Part shown: positions 1-7,726 of the stretch, one piece after another
Position numbering within the stretch: position 1 is the stretch's first letter
Layout: every line of letters begins with the position of its first letter
Assembly: GCA_900552465.1 (NCBI GenBank)
Contig: URZO01000060.1
Coordinates: 1-27,041, forward strand
Source: an uncultured Parabacteroides sp.
Lineage (GTDB): Bacteria; Bacteroidota; Bacteroidia; Bacteroidales; Tannerellaceae
Reading direction: 5' to 3'
Length of the DNA: 27,041 nt
The notes under the pieces: generated by a model
The model's input: only the letters and a program-made list of their open reading frames with translations
Databases searched by the model: none
Told to the model about the DNA's origin: nothing
Program-made: the position numbers and the translations under genes

Positions 1-501
1 GTGATGACTTATCCTAAGAATCCCTATTACGGCCAGGATTTAATGATTGCCGATATATCATCCGACACATTGTATCAACTATCACCAGACAAAGGGTTGA
101 TTCCCCTTTTAACCCGCAAACCGTCGACTCATGCAGTTGAACCTCGGAGTATATGGACACCCTTTTTAACAACCGATAAATTTCTTCAGTTCGGAACGTT
201 TCTTTTGGATTTTAATTCGAAAGGAGGAAAGATTCCGACATTTATGTATGACTTTAAAACCGGCGAAATAAGTAAACTGTCTATCTTGGATGCTGAATTT
301 GCCGTGAAGCCTTATGGATTAGGGGAATGGGATATTGGAGCAACTCCTGCTATTTCCAAAAATATGGCAGCCGAACTGATTCAGGCGCAGTCCATGATAG
401 AGGCTTATCATAAGAAACGATTGGTTGGAAATGGCAATAAAGTAGCGGAGAAACTTGTTGAAGATGACAATCCGGTAGTCAGGATTCTTAAATTCAAATA
501 A
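1..501 (+). CDS. Six-bladed beta-propeller family protein, C-terminal part (5' partial)
   Basis: The frame is open from the first base of the window, so the GTG at position 1 is probably an internal codon and the real start lies upstream. The 166 visible residues resemble the C-terminal end of Bacteroidales six-bladed beta-propeller proteins (BF3164/DUF4934-like lipoproteins). Visible hallmarks are a blade-like segment SSDTLYQLSPDKGLIPLL, a later segment PTFMYDFKTGEISKL, and the terminal DDNPVVRILKFK, which matches the usual DNPV-x-x-x-x-K ending of this family. Function is unknown; such proteins are usually exported to the periplasm or outer membrane. The signal peptide would be outside the window. 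The next gene begins 45 bases downstream and appears to have its own promoter box, so co-transcription is uncertain. The family call is from memory of typical sequences and is moderately sure. Confidence 0.6.
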   Translation: MMTYPKNPYYGQDLMIADISSDTLYQLSPDKGLIPLLTRKPSTHAVEPRSIWTPFLTTDKFLQFGTFLLDFNSKGGKIPTFMYDFKTGEISKLSILDAEFAVKPYGLGEWDIGATPAISKNMAAELIQAQSMIEAYHKKRLVGNGNKVAEKLVEDDNPVVRILKFK

Positions 502-529
502 CAGGATGTGAAACTTTCAGGATGTTTCT

Positions 530-537
530 TATCTTTG
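530..537 (+). promoter_or_regulatory. -7 box TATCTTTG of the NlpC/P60 gene
   Basis: TATCTTTG matches the Bacteroidetes primary-sigma -7 element TAnnTTTG. A GTG rather than TTG sits at the expected -33 spacing (508-510), so that half is weak. The box lies inside the N-terminal extension encoded if translation began at 522. It therefore favours the ATG at 546 and implies a leader of only a few bases. Confidence 0.4.
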
Positions 538-545
538 TCTTCATC

Positions 546-1082
546 ATGGAACGTAGACATTTTATTACATCCTCTCTCGGAATGCTTCTTTTTATCCTGA
601 CGCTTACTTCCTGCGGCAGTAGAAAGCTGCGGGTTGCGTTGCCGGCGGATTTTAAGGGGCCGAAGGAGCTTTCACGGTTGTATGGTGTCCGTTTGACTCC
701 GGATGATAATATTTTCCTATATAATGAAGGGGCGAAATGGTTGGGTGTTCCTCACCGGATGGGCGGAATGACGAAGAAAGGGGTGGACTGCTCCGGATTC
801 ATAGCGATTGTATATCGCGAGGTTTATGGGAAACAGTTGGCACGTTCGTCGGCCGATATGCTGAAACATAATTGCAAGAAAGTCAGCCGGGCCAATTTGA
901 AAGAAGGCGATCTGGTGTTTTTCCGGACAGGGAAAGGAAAGAAGAATGTGCCCAATCATGTCGGGATCTATCTGAAAAACGGAAAGTTTATCCATACCAG
1001 CACGTCGAACGGCGTTGTCGTGAGCAGCCTGAGTGAACCTTATTATCTCCGGGCGTGGCTTACAGGCGGACGGGTGAGATAA
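546..1082 (+). CDS. NlpC/P60-family lipoprotein, probable cell-wall peptidase
   Basis: This 178-residue protein starts MERRHFITSSLG and has a hydrophobic signal ending in a lipobox (LTSC, Cys23), so it should be a lipoprotein. The NlpC/P60 cysteine-peptidase fold is clear: GVDCSGF carries the nucleophile (Cys82), PNHVGIYL carries the catalytic His (His138), and the FIHTSTSNGV block supplies the third polar position (His150). Family members cut peptide stems of peptidoglycan, usually between D-Glu or D-iGlu and the following diamino acid; the exact bond is not predictable here. Length is normal for the Spr/NlpC type. An in-frame ATG at 522 would add eight residues, but it lies upstream of a good -7 box, so 546 is preferred. 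The gene stands alone between the propeller gene and serS. Confidence 0.85.
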   Translation: MERRHFITSSLGMLLFILTLTSCGSRKLRVALPADFKGPKELSRLYGVRLTPDDNIFLYNEGAKWLGVPHRMGGMTKKGVDCSGFIAIVYREVYGKQLARSSADMLKHNCKKVSRANLKEGDLVFFRTGKGKKNVPNHVGIYLKNGKFIHTSTSNGVVVSSLSEPYYLRAWLTGGRVR

Positions 1083-1110
1083 ATGTACACTTGTCGTCAA
1101 TTTTGACTTT

Positions 1111-1137
1111 TAATTCTTAATTCTTAATTCTTAATTT
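1111..1137. repeat. Short tandem repeat, about 3.9 copies of TAATTCT
   Basis: Four consecutive units TAATTCT, TAATTCT, TAATTCT and TAATTT lie between the NlpC/P60 gene and serS. They sit just upstream of the serS -7 box and therefore cover the -33 area. The 7-bp unit is a simple AT-rich repeat that could change copy number by slippage. Confidence 0.85.
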
Positions 1138-1149
1138 AAGAACTCTATG

Positions 1150-1157
1150 TATATTTG
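1150..1157 (+). promoter_or_regulatory. -7 box TATATTTG of serS
   Basis: TATATTTG fits TAnnTTTG and lies 28 bases before the serS ATG. No TTG is seen at the expected -33 position, which is occupied by the TAATTCT repeat. Confidence 0.5.
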
Positions 1158-1185
1158 CAGCTCAATTAAAAAACATCATTAGAGT

Positions 1186-2460
1186 ATGTTGACGCTTAAA
1201 GTAATTACGGAAGAAACAGACCGTGTGATTCAAGGTCTGGAAAAGAAACACTTTAAAGGTGCGAAGGAATGCATTGCAAAAGTGATCGAGCTGAATGATA
1301 AAAGACGTAGTGCACAAAATCAATTAGATAAGAACCTGGCAGAGGTGAACTCCACTTCTAAAACCATCGGCATGCTGATGAAAGAAGGTAAAAAGGAGGA
1401 AGCCGAGACTGCCAAGCAACGTGTTGCCGAGATCAAGGAAGCCAACAAAGCGATCCAGGCAGAAATGGATCAGGCGGCTGAAGATATGCAGAACCTGCTC
1501 TACACCATCCCGAATGTCCCTTACGATGAAGTGCCCGAAGGCGTTAGCGCTGACGATAACAAGGTTGAAAAGATGGGCGGTATGGAAACGGAACTGCCGA
1601 AAGACGCACTGCCCCATTGGGAATTGGCAAAGAAATATGATTTGATCGACTTCGACCTGGGTGTGAAGATCACAGGTGCCGGTTTCCCGGTTTATAAAGG
1701 ACAGGGCGCCCAGTTGCAGCGTGCGCTGATCAACTTCTTCCTCGATGAAGCCCGTAAATCAGGTTATATGGAAATCATGCCGCCGACAGTGGTCAACGCC
1801 GTTTCCGGTTATGGCACAGGCCAGTTGCCCGATAAAGAAGGCCAGATGTATCATTGCGAAGTGGACGATCTCTATCTGATCCCGACAGCCGAAGTGCCGG
1901 TAACCAATATCTACCGCGATGTGATCCTCGATGAGAAACAGTTGCCGATCAAGAATTGCGCCTATACGCAATGTTTCCGCCGCGAAGCCGGTTCATACGG
2001 TAAAGACGTGCGCGGGTTGAACCGCCTGCACGAGTTCTCTAAAGTGGAACTTGTCCGTATCGACAAGCCGGAACATTCCAGACAGTCCCACCAGGAAATG
2101 CTGGATCATGTGGAAGGCTTGCTCCAGAAGTTGGAACTTCCGTATCGCATCCTGCGTCTCTGCGGTGGCGATATGAGCTTTACGGCTGCCCTTTGTTTCG
2201 ATTTCGAAGTCTATTCGGAAGCACAGAAACGTTGGCTGGAAGTCAGCTCCGTATCTAACTTCGATAATTACCAGGCAAATCGTCTGAAATGCCGTTATCG
2301 TGACGAAAACAAAAAGACTCAGCTTTGCCATACGCTGAATGGTAGCGCATTAGCCCTGCCGCGTATCGTTGCCGCTTTGCTGGAAAACAACCAGACACCG
2401 GAAGGAATCCGTATTCCGAAAGCATTGGTACCGTATACCGGCTTTGATATGATTAAGTAA
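1186..2460 (+). CDS. serS: Seryl-tRNA synthetase
   Basis: This cytoplasmic enzyme charges tRNA-Ser (and tRNA-Sec where present) with serine using ATP. The 424 residues match the usual bacterial length. The N-terminal 110 or so residues form the two-helix antiparallel coiled-coil arm rich in Lys, Glu and Ala that contacts the tRNA. The class II core follows. Motif 2 is CFRREAGSYGKDVRGLNRLH, with the ATP-binding Arg-Arg-Glu around residues 265-267. Motif 3 is NGSALALPRIVAALLEN, beginning at residue 385. The ATG at 1186 gives a complete N-terminus (MLTLKVITEETDRVIQGL) and lies downstream of a fitting -7 box. The gene is monocistronic, with a strong terminator at 2503-2547. Confidence 0.97.
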   Translation: MLTLKVITEETDRVIQGLEKKHFKGAKECIAKVIELNDKRRSAQNQLDKNLAEVNSTSKTIGMLMKEGKKEEAETAKQRVAEIKEANKAIQAEMDQAAEDMQNLLYTIPNVPYDEVPEGVSADDNKVEKMGGMETELPKDALPHWELAKKYDLIDFDLGVKITGAGFPVYKGQGAQLQRALINFFLDEARKSGYMEIMPPTVVNAVSGYGTGQLPDKEGQMYHCEVDDLYLIPTAEVPVTNIYRDVILDEKQLPIKNCAYTQCFRREAGSYGKDVRGLNRLHEFSKVELVRIDKPEHSRQSHQEMLDHVEGLLQKLELPYRILRLCGGDMSFTAALCFDFEVYSEAQKRWLEVSSVSNFDNYQANRLKCRYRDENKKTQLCHTLNGSALALPRIVAALLENNQTPEGIRIPKALVPYTGFDMIK

Positions 2461-2502
2461 AAAGGCTTTATATAAAGTGCGAACGGATGAGTCGTACTGA
2501 TG

Positions 2503-2547
2503 AAAACGGGATAAAAGTAAAAAATACTTTTATTCCGTTTTTCTTTT
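2503..2547 (+). terminator. Rho-independent terminator after serS
   Basis: The arms AACGGGATAAAAGTA (2505-2519) and TACTTTTATTCCGTT (2525-2539) pair over 15 bases with one G:U and a five-A loop. A T-rich tail, TTTTCTTTT, follows. It separates serS from the sigma-factor operon. Confidence 0.85.
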
Positions 2548-2559
2548 GGTTAATTCTTA

Positions 2560-2589
2560 TTGATATCTAATCGGATTTATATAAGTTTG
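2560..2589 (+). promoter_or_regulatory. Promoter of the ECF sigma-factor gene (TTG-N19-TAAGTTTG)
   Basis: A TTG at 2560-2562 and TAAGTTTG at 2582-2589 are separated by 19 bases, the spacing of the Bacteroidetes -33/-7 consensus. Transcription would start near 2596. That favours the ATG at 2613 over the in-frame TTG at 2601 as the start codon. Confidence 0.6.
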
Positions 2590-2612
2590 CGTCTTGAACT
2601 TTGAATTGGAAT

Positions 2613-3176
2613 ATGGTCGAGAGTAATGCCGGAAAAATACAAGATGACATGTTTATGGTCAGATTAATCAGAGCGGGGGATCAGCAAGCCTTTGAGTATC
2701 TGTTCAAAACGTATTTTGTCCCTCTGTGTCGTTTTGTCCGTATCTATATAAAAGAGAATGGAGTCGCAGAGGAGTTGGCACTCGATGTTTTTACTTCTGT
2801 GTGGGAGAAACGGGAGAACCTGGACATCAAATTAACTTTGAAATCTTATCTTTTCCAAGCTGCGCGCAACAGGGCCATGAATTATTTAAGAGATAATGAT
2901 CGTTTTGTTGCCGTATCGGACTGGTCGTTATTCGAACGCTTTGAGATAGATGACTCCCTGGAGTTGAAAGAGTTGGAACGTCTGATTGCTGAAGCTATTT
3001 GTTCCCTTCCCGACAGATGTCGAGAAATATTCCTGAAAAGCCGCACCGAATATCTTTCCAATAAAGAGATTGCCGAGAGTCTAAATGTCTCCGTTAAGAA
3101 TGTAGAGGCGCAAATCACGAAAGCGTTAAAGCTGATAAAGGCATATTTGGGAGACTCGTATACCTATTTCTGGTAA
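2613..3176 (+). CDS. ECF (sigma-70 family) RNA polymerase sigma factor of the PUL
   Basis: This is an extracytoplasmic-function sigma factor of 187 residues. Region 2 (about residues 25-95) includes AFEYLFKTYFVPLCRFV and the core-binding/-10 segment KSYLFQAARNRAMNYL. Region 4 (about 125-180) is a helix-turn-helix, with SNKEIAESLNVSVKNVEAQI as the recognition part. There is no region 3 and no long C-terminal extension, as in Bacteroidales SusC-linked sigma factors. Next comes a FecR-type anti-sigma gene after 73 bases and then an STN-carrying susC. The expected role is to transcribe susC, susD and probably the enzyme genes when released by FecR. The start at 2613 was chosen because a good promoter would place the transcript start near 2596. 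The role is inference from gene order plus family knowledge. Confidence 0.9.
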   Translation: MVESNAGKIQDDMFMVRLIRAGDQQAFEYLFKTYFVPLCRFVRIYIKENGVAEELALDVFTSVWEKRENLDIKLTLKSYLFQAARNRAMNYLRDNDRFVAVSDWSLFERFEIDDSLELKELERLIAEAICSLPDRCREIFLKSRTEYLSNKEIAESLNVSVKNVEAQITKALKLIKAYLGDSYTYFW

Positions 3177-3249
3177 AAAGATTTAATTTTTTTTGATTTT
3201 AGAGTAGGGTTCTCTCTCTTTGATGTGTCATACATAAAAAGAAAAGTGT

Positions 3250-4245
3250 ATGACGGACAAAATAATTCCCTGGGATTTAATTATTTCTCATCTGAAACAG
3301 GAAACAGATAAGAAAGAGGAAGCAACCCTGAATGAATGGAGAAATTCTGGCGGGAATGAATCTTTGTTCATGGAGCTGGAGTCACTTTGGAGGGAGATAC
3401 AGGCCGAAGCCGGGGAATATGATTCGGACGTGTCATACTATTGGAAACGGATGGAAGCCCGCATGCAGGTAAAACGGAAAGTCTATACGATTCCGGTTTT
3501 GAAATACCGGATTGCAATGGTTGCCGCTTCTTTACTGCTTGTCCTGTCGATCTCAATTTCTTTTTTTGCCGGTCGGATAACGGGAAGGCCAGAAGTTGCC
3601 TCGCAGACCTATTCGGCTTTGAATGGAAAATCGCAGATGGTCTTGCCAGATGGCAGTTCTGTCTGGTTGAATATCGGTTCCACACTTTCCTATAAAACCT
3701 CTTTTACGGGAAAGCGTGAAGTTTGGCTGGAAGGGGAAGCCTTGTTTGATGTTAAAAAAGACAGCGAACACCTATTCACGGTCCGGACGAAAGATATCAG
3801 CGTAAACGTCTACGGAACCCGCTTCAACGTGAAAGCATATCCTGATAGCCCGGATTTGAGAGTGGCTTTACTGGAAGGAAAGATTTCCTTGCAGAAGGGG
3901 AAAGAAGAAACGTATATGAAGCCGGGAGAACTGGCTATGATTGATAGAAAAGCAGATAAGATCCGGGTGAATCCGGCAGATGTACATTTTGAATCATGCT
4001 GGGCAGACAAGTCCTGTTCGTTTGAAGCCAAGCCGCTGGATTATATCTGTAAGTATCTGGAGCGTTGGTATAGTATAAGTATTGACCTGGACCCTGCCAT
4101 TGCTCAAACGAGGTATACTTTTACCATAACGGATGAACCGCTTGAAACAATTCTGCAGATTATGTCGCGGATTAATCCGATACAATACTCTTTCGAGGAG
4201 GATAAACATGTGATTATATCGGAAGTCAAACCATTAAAAAGATAA
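3250..4245 (+). CDS. FecR-family anti-sigma factor / transmembrane signal relay
   Basis: This 331-residue protein has the standard Bacteroidales FecR layout. A cytoplasmic N-terminal part (1-87) would hold the sigma factor. A single membrane helix follows (about 88-108, YRIAMVAASLLLVLSISISF). The periplasmic FecR domain (about 115-215) includes MVLPDGSSVWLNIGSTLSY, WLEGEALFDV and VNVYGTRFNVKAY. A C-terminal DUF4974 domain (about 258-325, ending IQYSFEEDKHVII) is typical of the part that meets the STN domain of the transporter. In such systems ligand binding at SusC is passed to FecR, which then frees or activates the sigma factor. It lies between its presumed partners. No truncation or frameshift was seen. 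Confidence 0.92.
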   Translation: MTDKIIPWDLIISHLKQETDKKEEATLNEWRNSGGNESLFMELESLWREIQAEAGEYDSDVSYYWKRMEARMQVKRKVYTIPVLKYRIAMVAASLLLVLSISISFFAGRITGRPEVASQTYSALNGKSQMVLPDGSSVWLNIGSTLSYKTSFTGKREVWLEGEALFDVKKDSEHLFTVRTKDISVNVYGTRFNVKAYPDSPDLRVALLEGKISLQKGKEETYMKPGELAMIDRKADKIRVNPADVHFESCWADKSCSFEAKPLDYICKYLERWYSISIDLDPAIAQTRYTFTITDEPLETILQIMSRINPIQYSFEEDKHVIISEVKPLKR

Positions 4246-4407
4246 TGCCTATGAAATAATACGAATTGAATAACACAAATAAGGCACGGAACAAAGTCCA
4301 TGCCTTACGTGGAGTAATTCTCCAACAAGAAAACACCGTGAGTTCTTTTCTGATTTGGTCGTCTGATACTGAACTCATTAATGTTAACTTTAAATTCACG
4401 CAAAGAT
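4246..4407 (+). promoter_or_regulatory. Leader/control region between fecR and susC with three inverted repeats
   Basis: This gap holds three potential stem-loops. The first is TAAGGCAcGGA/TCCaTGCCTTA (4280-4307, six-base loop, one mismatch). The second is a short GGAG/CTCC stem (4311-4323). The third is TGAGTTC/GAACTCA (4339-4377), with 25 bases between the arms. None is followed by a T-run, so they are not ordinary terminators. GGAAC inside the first hairpin resembles an ECF -35 element, and CGTC at 4360-4363 resembles ECF -10 cores, but their spacing does not fit one promoter. This is the expected place for the ECF-dependent susC promoter; its exact position is not determined. Confidence 0.4.
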
Positions 4408-7400
4408 ATGAATAATATAAAGATGTTATCGAAAAAAAGGATGTCTTTTCTATCCTTTATTTTTCTGCTGTTAGTCTCATCCTATGTGCACGCCGATAAT
4501 GCAAACGAGAAAATAACAGTGTCTTTTTCTAAAATCCCTTTATCGGAAGCAATCAAGAAAATAGAATCGGTCAGTGGTTATACCTTCTTTTATGATGTGG
4601 ATAAAACTGATCTGAAGCAGGAAGTCAGCCTTCGGGTGAACAGCCAGGATATTGAAATGGCCATAGACCGTATGCTGAAGCCAACCAATCTGCAATTCGA
4701 AATCAATAATCGTCAAATCGTCCTGGTGCCAAAGCAGGTTCGGCAAACAGAGCCGGTACAAAATGTGCGCGGCCGTGTGGTCGATGAAAACAGCGAGCCT
4801 GTTATCGGAGCTAATGTTTCGGTTAAAGGTACGGTAAACGGTACTATTACGGATGCGGAAGGACGTTTTAACTTGTCAAATGTACCGGCTAATGCGATCT
4901 TGCTGATTACTTATATTGGTATGGAATCGCAGGAAATTGCCTTGAAAGGCAATACGGCAATCAATGTTGTGTTGAAAGAAGATGCCGTCGCCTTGTCCGA
5001 CGTCGTGATTGTGGGCTACGGTGTGACGAAGAAAGCTGATCTGACCGGCGCCGTATCTTCTGTTTCCCTCGACGATGTTTCCCGCCAGCCGGTACTTCGG
5101 ATAGAAGAGGCGTTGCGCGGTAAAGCGCCGGGTGTCCAGATCACGCAGACTAACGGTGCGCCCGGTTCCAATATGAGGATTCGTATCCGTGGTACGAACT
5201 CCGTAAACGGTAGTAACGATCCGCTTTATGTTGTGGACGGTTTCTTGGGGGCCGATTATTCAATGCTTAATCCGAACGATATCGAATCGATTACGATATT
5301 GAAAGATGCTTCAGCCACTTCCATGTACGGATCGCAGGGTTCGAACGGTGTTGTTTTGATTACAACAAAGTCGGCGAAAGAAGGCGAGATGAAAGTGGAA
5401 TATAATGGTTTTGTCAGTTTCGATCAGCCTTTCCGTAAGTTGGATGTGCTGGATGCAACCCTGTATAGGAGAGTCTTTAATGAGCGGTTGGTGGCACTTG
5501 GCAACGATCCCTATTATTCAGAGACGGAATTATCTGCTAAGGGAAAAGGAATCAACTGGCAGGATGAAGTGTTGCGCTCGGCTGTTTCCCAAAATCATCA
5601 GTTGGCGATTAGCGGCGGACAGAGCAAAATCAAATACTATCTCTCTGCTTCTTATGTGAACCAGGAAGGTGTTGTAGAGAATTCTTTCCATAAGAAATAT
5701 GGTTTCACCGGTAATATAACTTCCAAGGTGAGGGATAATTTTGATGTCGTATTCAACCTGAACGGGAATTATTACGAATCTAAGAATCTGAATACTGCTA
5801 CTTACAATGGTCATCCGGTGAGTGCCGCCCTGTTGTATCCGCCAGATGAGCGCATCTTTGATGATAATGGTAAATATGAAACTCCAGGAGGGCTTTATGG
5901 AAATGTCGGAACCAATCCCGTTTGGTTGTTGCATAACGGAGATGAAGACGGTTATGGCTTTAAGGTGTTGGCAAATCTGCAATTGAACTGGACGATTATT
6001 GACGGTTTGAAACTTTCCGTAAGCGGTGGTGCCAACTTGATATCCACTAAAAGTACCTCGTTGGATTTGAATAATAAAAATGCTTCCGTGACGACAGCTA
6101 TTGCACAAGCTTATGACGGAATGGTTGTCGCCTATCAGAATACGAACCAGTTGGCCTACAGTAAAACGTTTAATGGCATCCATAAATTGGATGCAACATT
6201 GGTGTATGAACAACAGAAATATATCAACCGTCAGTTGGGCGCATATGTGACTGGTTTCTCGACAATCGCCTTAGGCGTGAACAATCTTGGATTGGGAGCT
6301 AACCAGACAGCCTCCAGCGGTTATACGGAATGGTCGTTACAGTCTTATTTGGGGCGTGTCAATTATACTTTGATGGACCGGTATTTGTTTACGGCTTCCA
6401 TGCGTATAGACGGTTCATCTAAATTTGCAAAAGGGAATAAATACGGATATTTTCCTTCCGGTGCAGTGGCTTGGAGACTTTCGGATGAGCCGTTTATAAA
6501 GGATATGAATATTTTCCGGAATTTGAAGCTACGTGGAAGTTACGGCCACGTCGGAAGCCAGGCTATCAATCCTTATGCAACATTACAGAAAATGTCGAGC
6601 GGAAATGGCCAGGGAATGAACTATCAATTCGATAATGCATCGAGTTCGATCGGCGTTGCTCCGTCTTCACCTGCCAACAGGGAGCTGAAATGGGAAACGA
6701 CGAAGCAGACGAATGTCGGTCTGGACTTTGCCGTGCTGAATGGACGGTTGAGTGGTGCGGTGGATTATTATTATAAAAAGACTGTCGACTTATTGTTTAA
6801 TGTTTCCGTTCCGGATTATCTGTATGGAGGTTCGATTTTGAAGAATGTCGGTTCCATGCGTAATAAAGGATGGGAGTTTATGCTGACAGGTGTTCTGGCC
6901 GATAGTAAGGACTGGTTTGTCGAGACAAGCGCTACGTTGAGTTTGAACCGTAATAAGGTGCTGAATATGGGTGAAGAGGAAGAGATATTCGTAAATTCGA
7001 GCTACGGCTCCCGTGTTTATACCGGATATTCGGTCTTGCACGTAGGTGAACCGATCGGACAAATGTACGGATTGCAATATCTGGGAACCTGGAAAAGCAG
7101 CGAAGCGGCAGAAGCTGCTAAGTATGGAGCTGTTCCGGGCGATAGCAAATATGCCGACCTGAATGGAGATCACACGATCAACGGGGAAGACATGTCGGTG
7201 ATCGGCCATGCGCTGCCGAAGTTTACCTATTCCTGGAATACGACTGTTTCCTATAAGAACTGGGATTTGAATATACTTTTCAATGGGGTGCAGGGAAATG
7301 ATATTTGGAATTTTACACGTGCCACAATGAATACAGCCTATGTGCCAACCGATGTAGCTGTACTGAATCGCTGGAGCCCGACAAATGAGAATTCGAATTA

Positions 7401-7701
7401 TCCGGAATTCAGCAATTCGAACAGGAATGAAACGCAATCGGATCGCTGGCTTGAGAACGGCAGTTATTTGCGTTTAAGTAACTTGACTTTGGGGTATACT
7501 TTCAATCAGTTGAAAAGAAATACATTCGTACAGGAAGCAAAGTTGTATGTCAGTGCACAGAATCTGTTTACGATTACGAAATATTCCGGATATAACCCGG
7601 AATCCAATATGAGCGGGAATAACGATACAGCTTTCGGGTATGACGCTTCCGGTTATCCGGCTGTCCGGTCGTTTATGGTCGGTGTCAAGTTTGCATTTTA
7701 A
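4408..7701 (+). CDS. SusC/RagA-family TonB-dependent outer-membrane transporter with STN signalling domain
   Basis: This outer-membrane beta-barrel should import a glycan fragment using TonB energy. From the ATG at 4408 it has 1097 residues; an in-frame ATG at 4381 would add nine. A signal peptide ends near SSYVHA. Then come an STN domain (about 35-107, VSFSKIPLSEAIKKIESVSG), a carboxypeptidase-regulatory-like domain (about 119-190, GRVVDENSEPVIGANVSVKG) and the plug with the SusC signature DPLYVVDGF and ASATSMYGSQGSNGVVLITT. The 22-strand barrel ends in aromatic Phe (VGVKFAF), as outer-membrane insertion requires. The STN domain is present only in transporters that signal to FecR partners, which agrees with the two upstream genes. 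susD follows after 25 bases. Substrate cannot be read from sequence. Confidence 0.96.
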   Translation: MNNIKMLSKKRMSFLSFIFLLLVSSYVHADNANEKITVSFSKIPLSEAIKKIESVSGYTFFYDVDKTDLKQEVSLRVNSQDIEMAIDRMLKPTNLQFEINNRQIVLVPKQVRQTEPVQNVRGRVVDENSEPVIGANVSVKGTVNGTITDAEGRFNLSNVPANAILLITYIGMESQEIALKGNTAINVVLKEDAVALSDVVIVGYGVTKKADLTGAVSSVSLDDVSRQPVLRIEEALRGKAPGVQITQTNGAPGSNMRIRIRGTNSVNGSNDPLYVVDGFLGADYSMLNPNDIESITILKDASATSMYGSQGSNGVVLITTKSAKEGEMKVEYNGFVSFDQPFRKLDVLDATLYRRVFNERLVALGNDPYYSETELSAKGKGINWQDEVLRSAVSQNHQLAISGGQSKIKYYLSASYVNQEGVVENSFHKKYGFTGNITSKVRDNFDVVFNLNGNYYESKNLNTATYNGHPVSAALLYPPDERIFDDNGKYETPGGLYGNVGTNPVWLLHNGDEDGYGFKVLANLQLNWTIIDGLKLSVSGGANLISTKSTSLDLNNKNASVTTAIAQAYDGMVVAYQNTNQLAYSKTFNGIHKLDATLVYEQQKYINRQLGAYVTGFSTIALGVNNLGLGANQTASSGYTEWSLQSYLGRVNYTLMDRYLFTASMRIDGSSKFAKGNKYGYFPSGAVAWRLSDEPFIKDMNIFRNLKLRGSYGHVGSQAINPYATLQKMSSGNGQGMNYQFDNASSSIGVAPSSPANRELKWETTKQTNVGLDFAVLNGRLSGAVDYYYKKTVDLLFNVSVPDYLYGGSILKNVGSMRNKGWEFMLTGVLADSKDWFVETSATLSLNRNKVLNMGEEEEIFVNSSYGSRVYTGYSVLHVGEPIGQMYGLQYLGTWKSSEAAEAAKYGAVPGDSKYADLNGDHTINGEDMSVIGHALPKFTYSWNTTVSYKNWDLNILFNGVQGNDIWNFTRATMNTAYVPTDVAVLNRWSPTNENSNYPEFSNSNRNETQSDRWLENGSYLRLSNLTLGYTFNQLKRNTFVQEAKLYVSAQNLFTITKYSGYNPESNMSGNNDTAFGYDASGYPAVRSFMVGVKFAF

Positions 7702-7726
7702 TAAATCAACTTTAAATTATTGAGAT

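Noticed and set aside
2601..2612. TTG start for the sigma factor, adding four residues
   Set aside because: The promoter predicts a transcript start near 2596, leaving almost no leader. The ATG at 2613 fits better.
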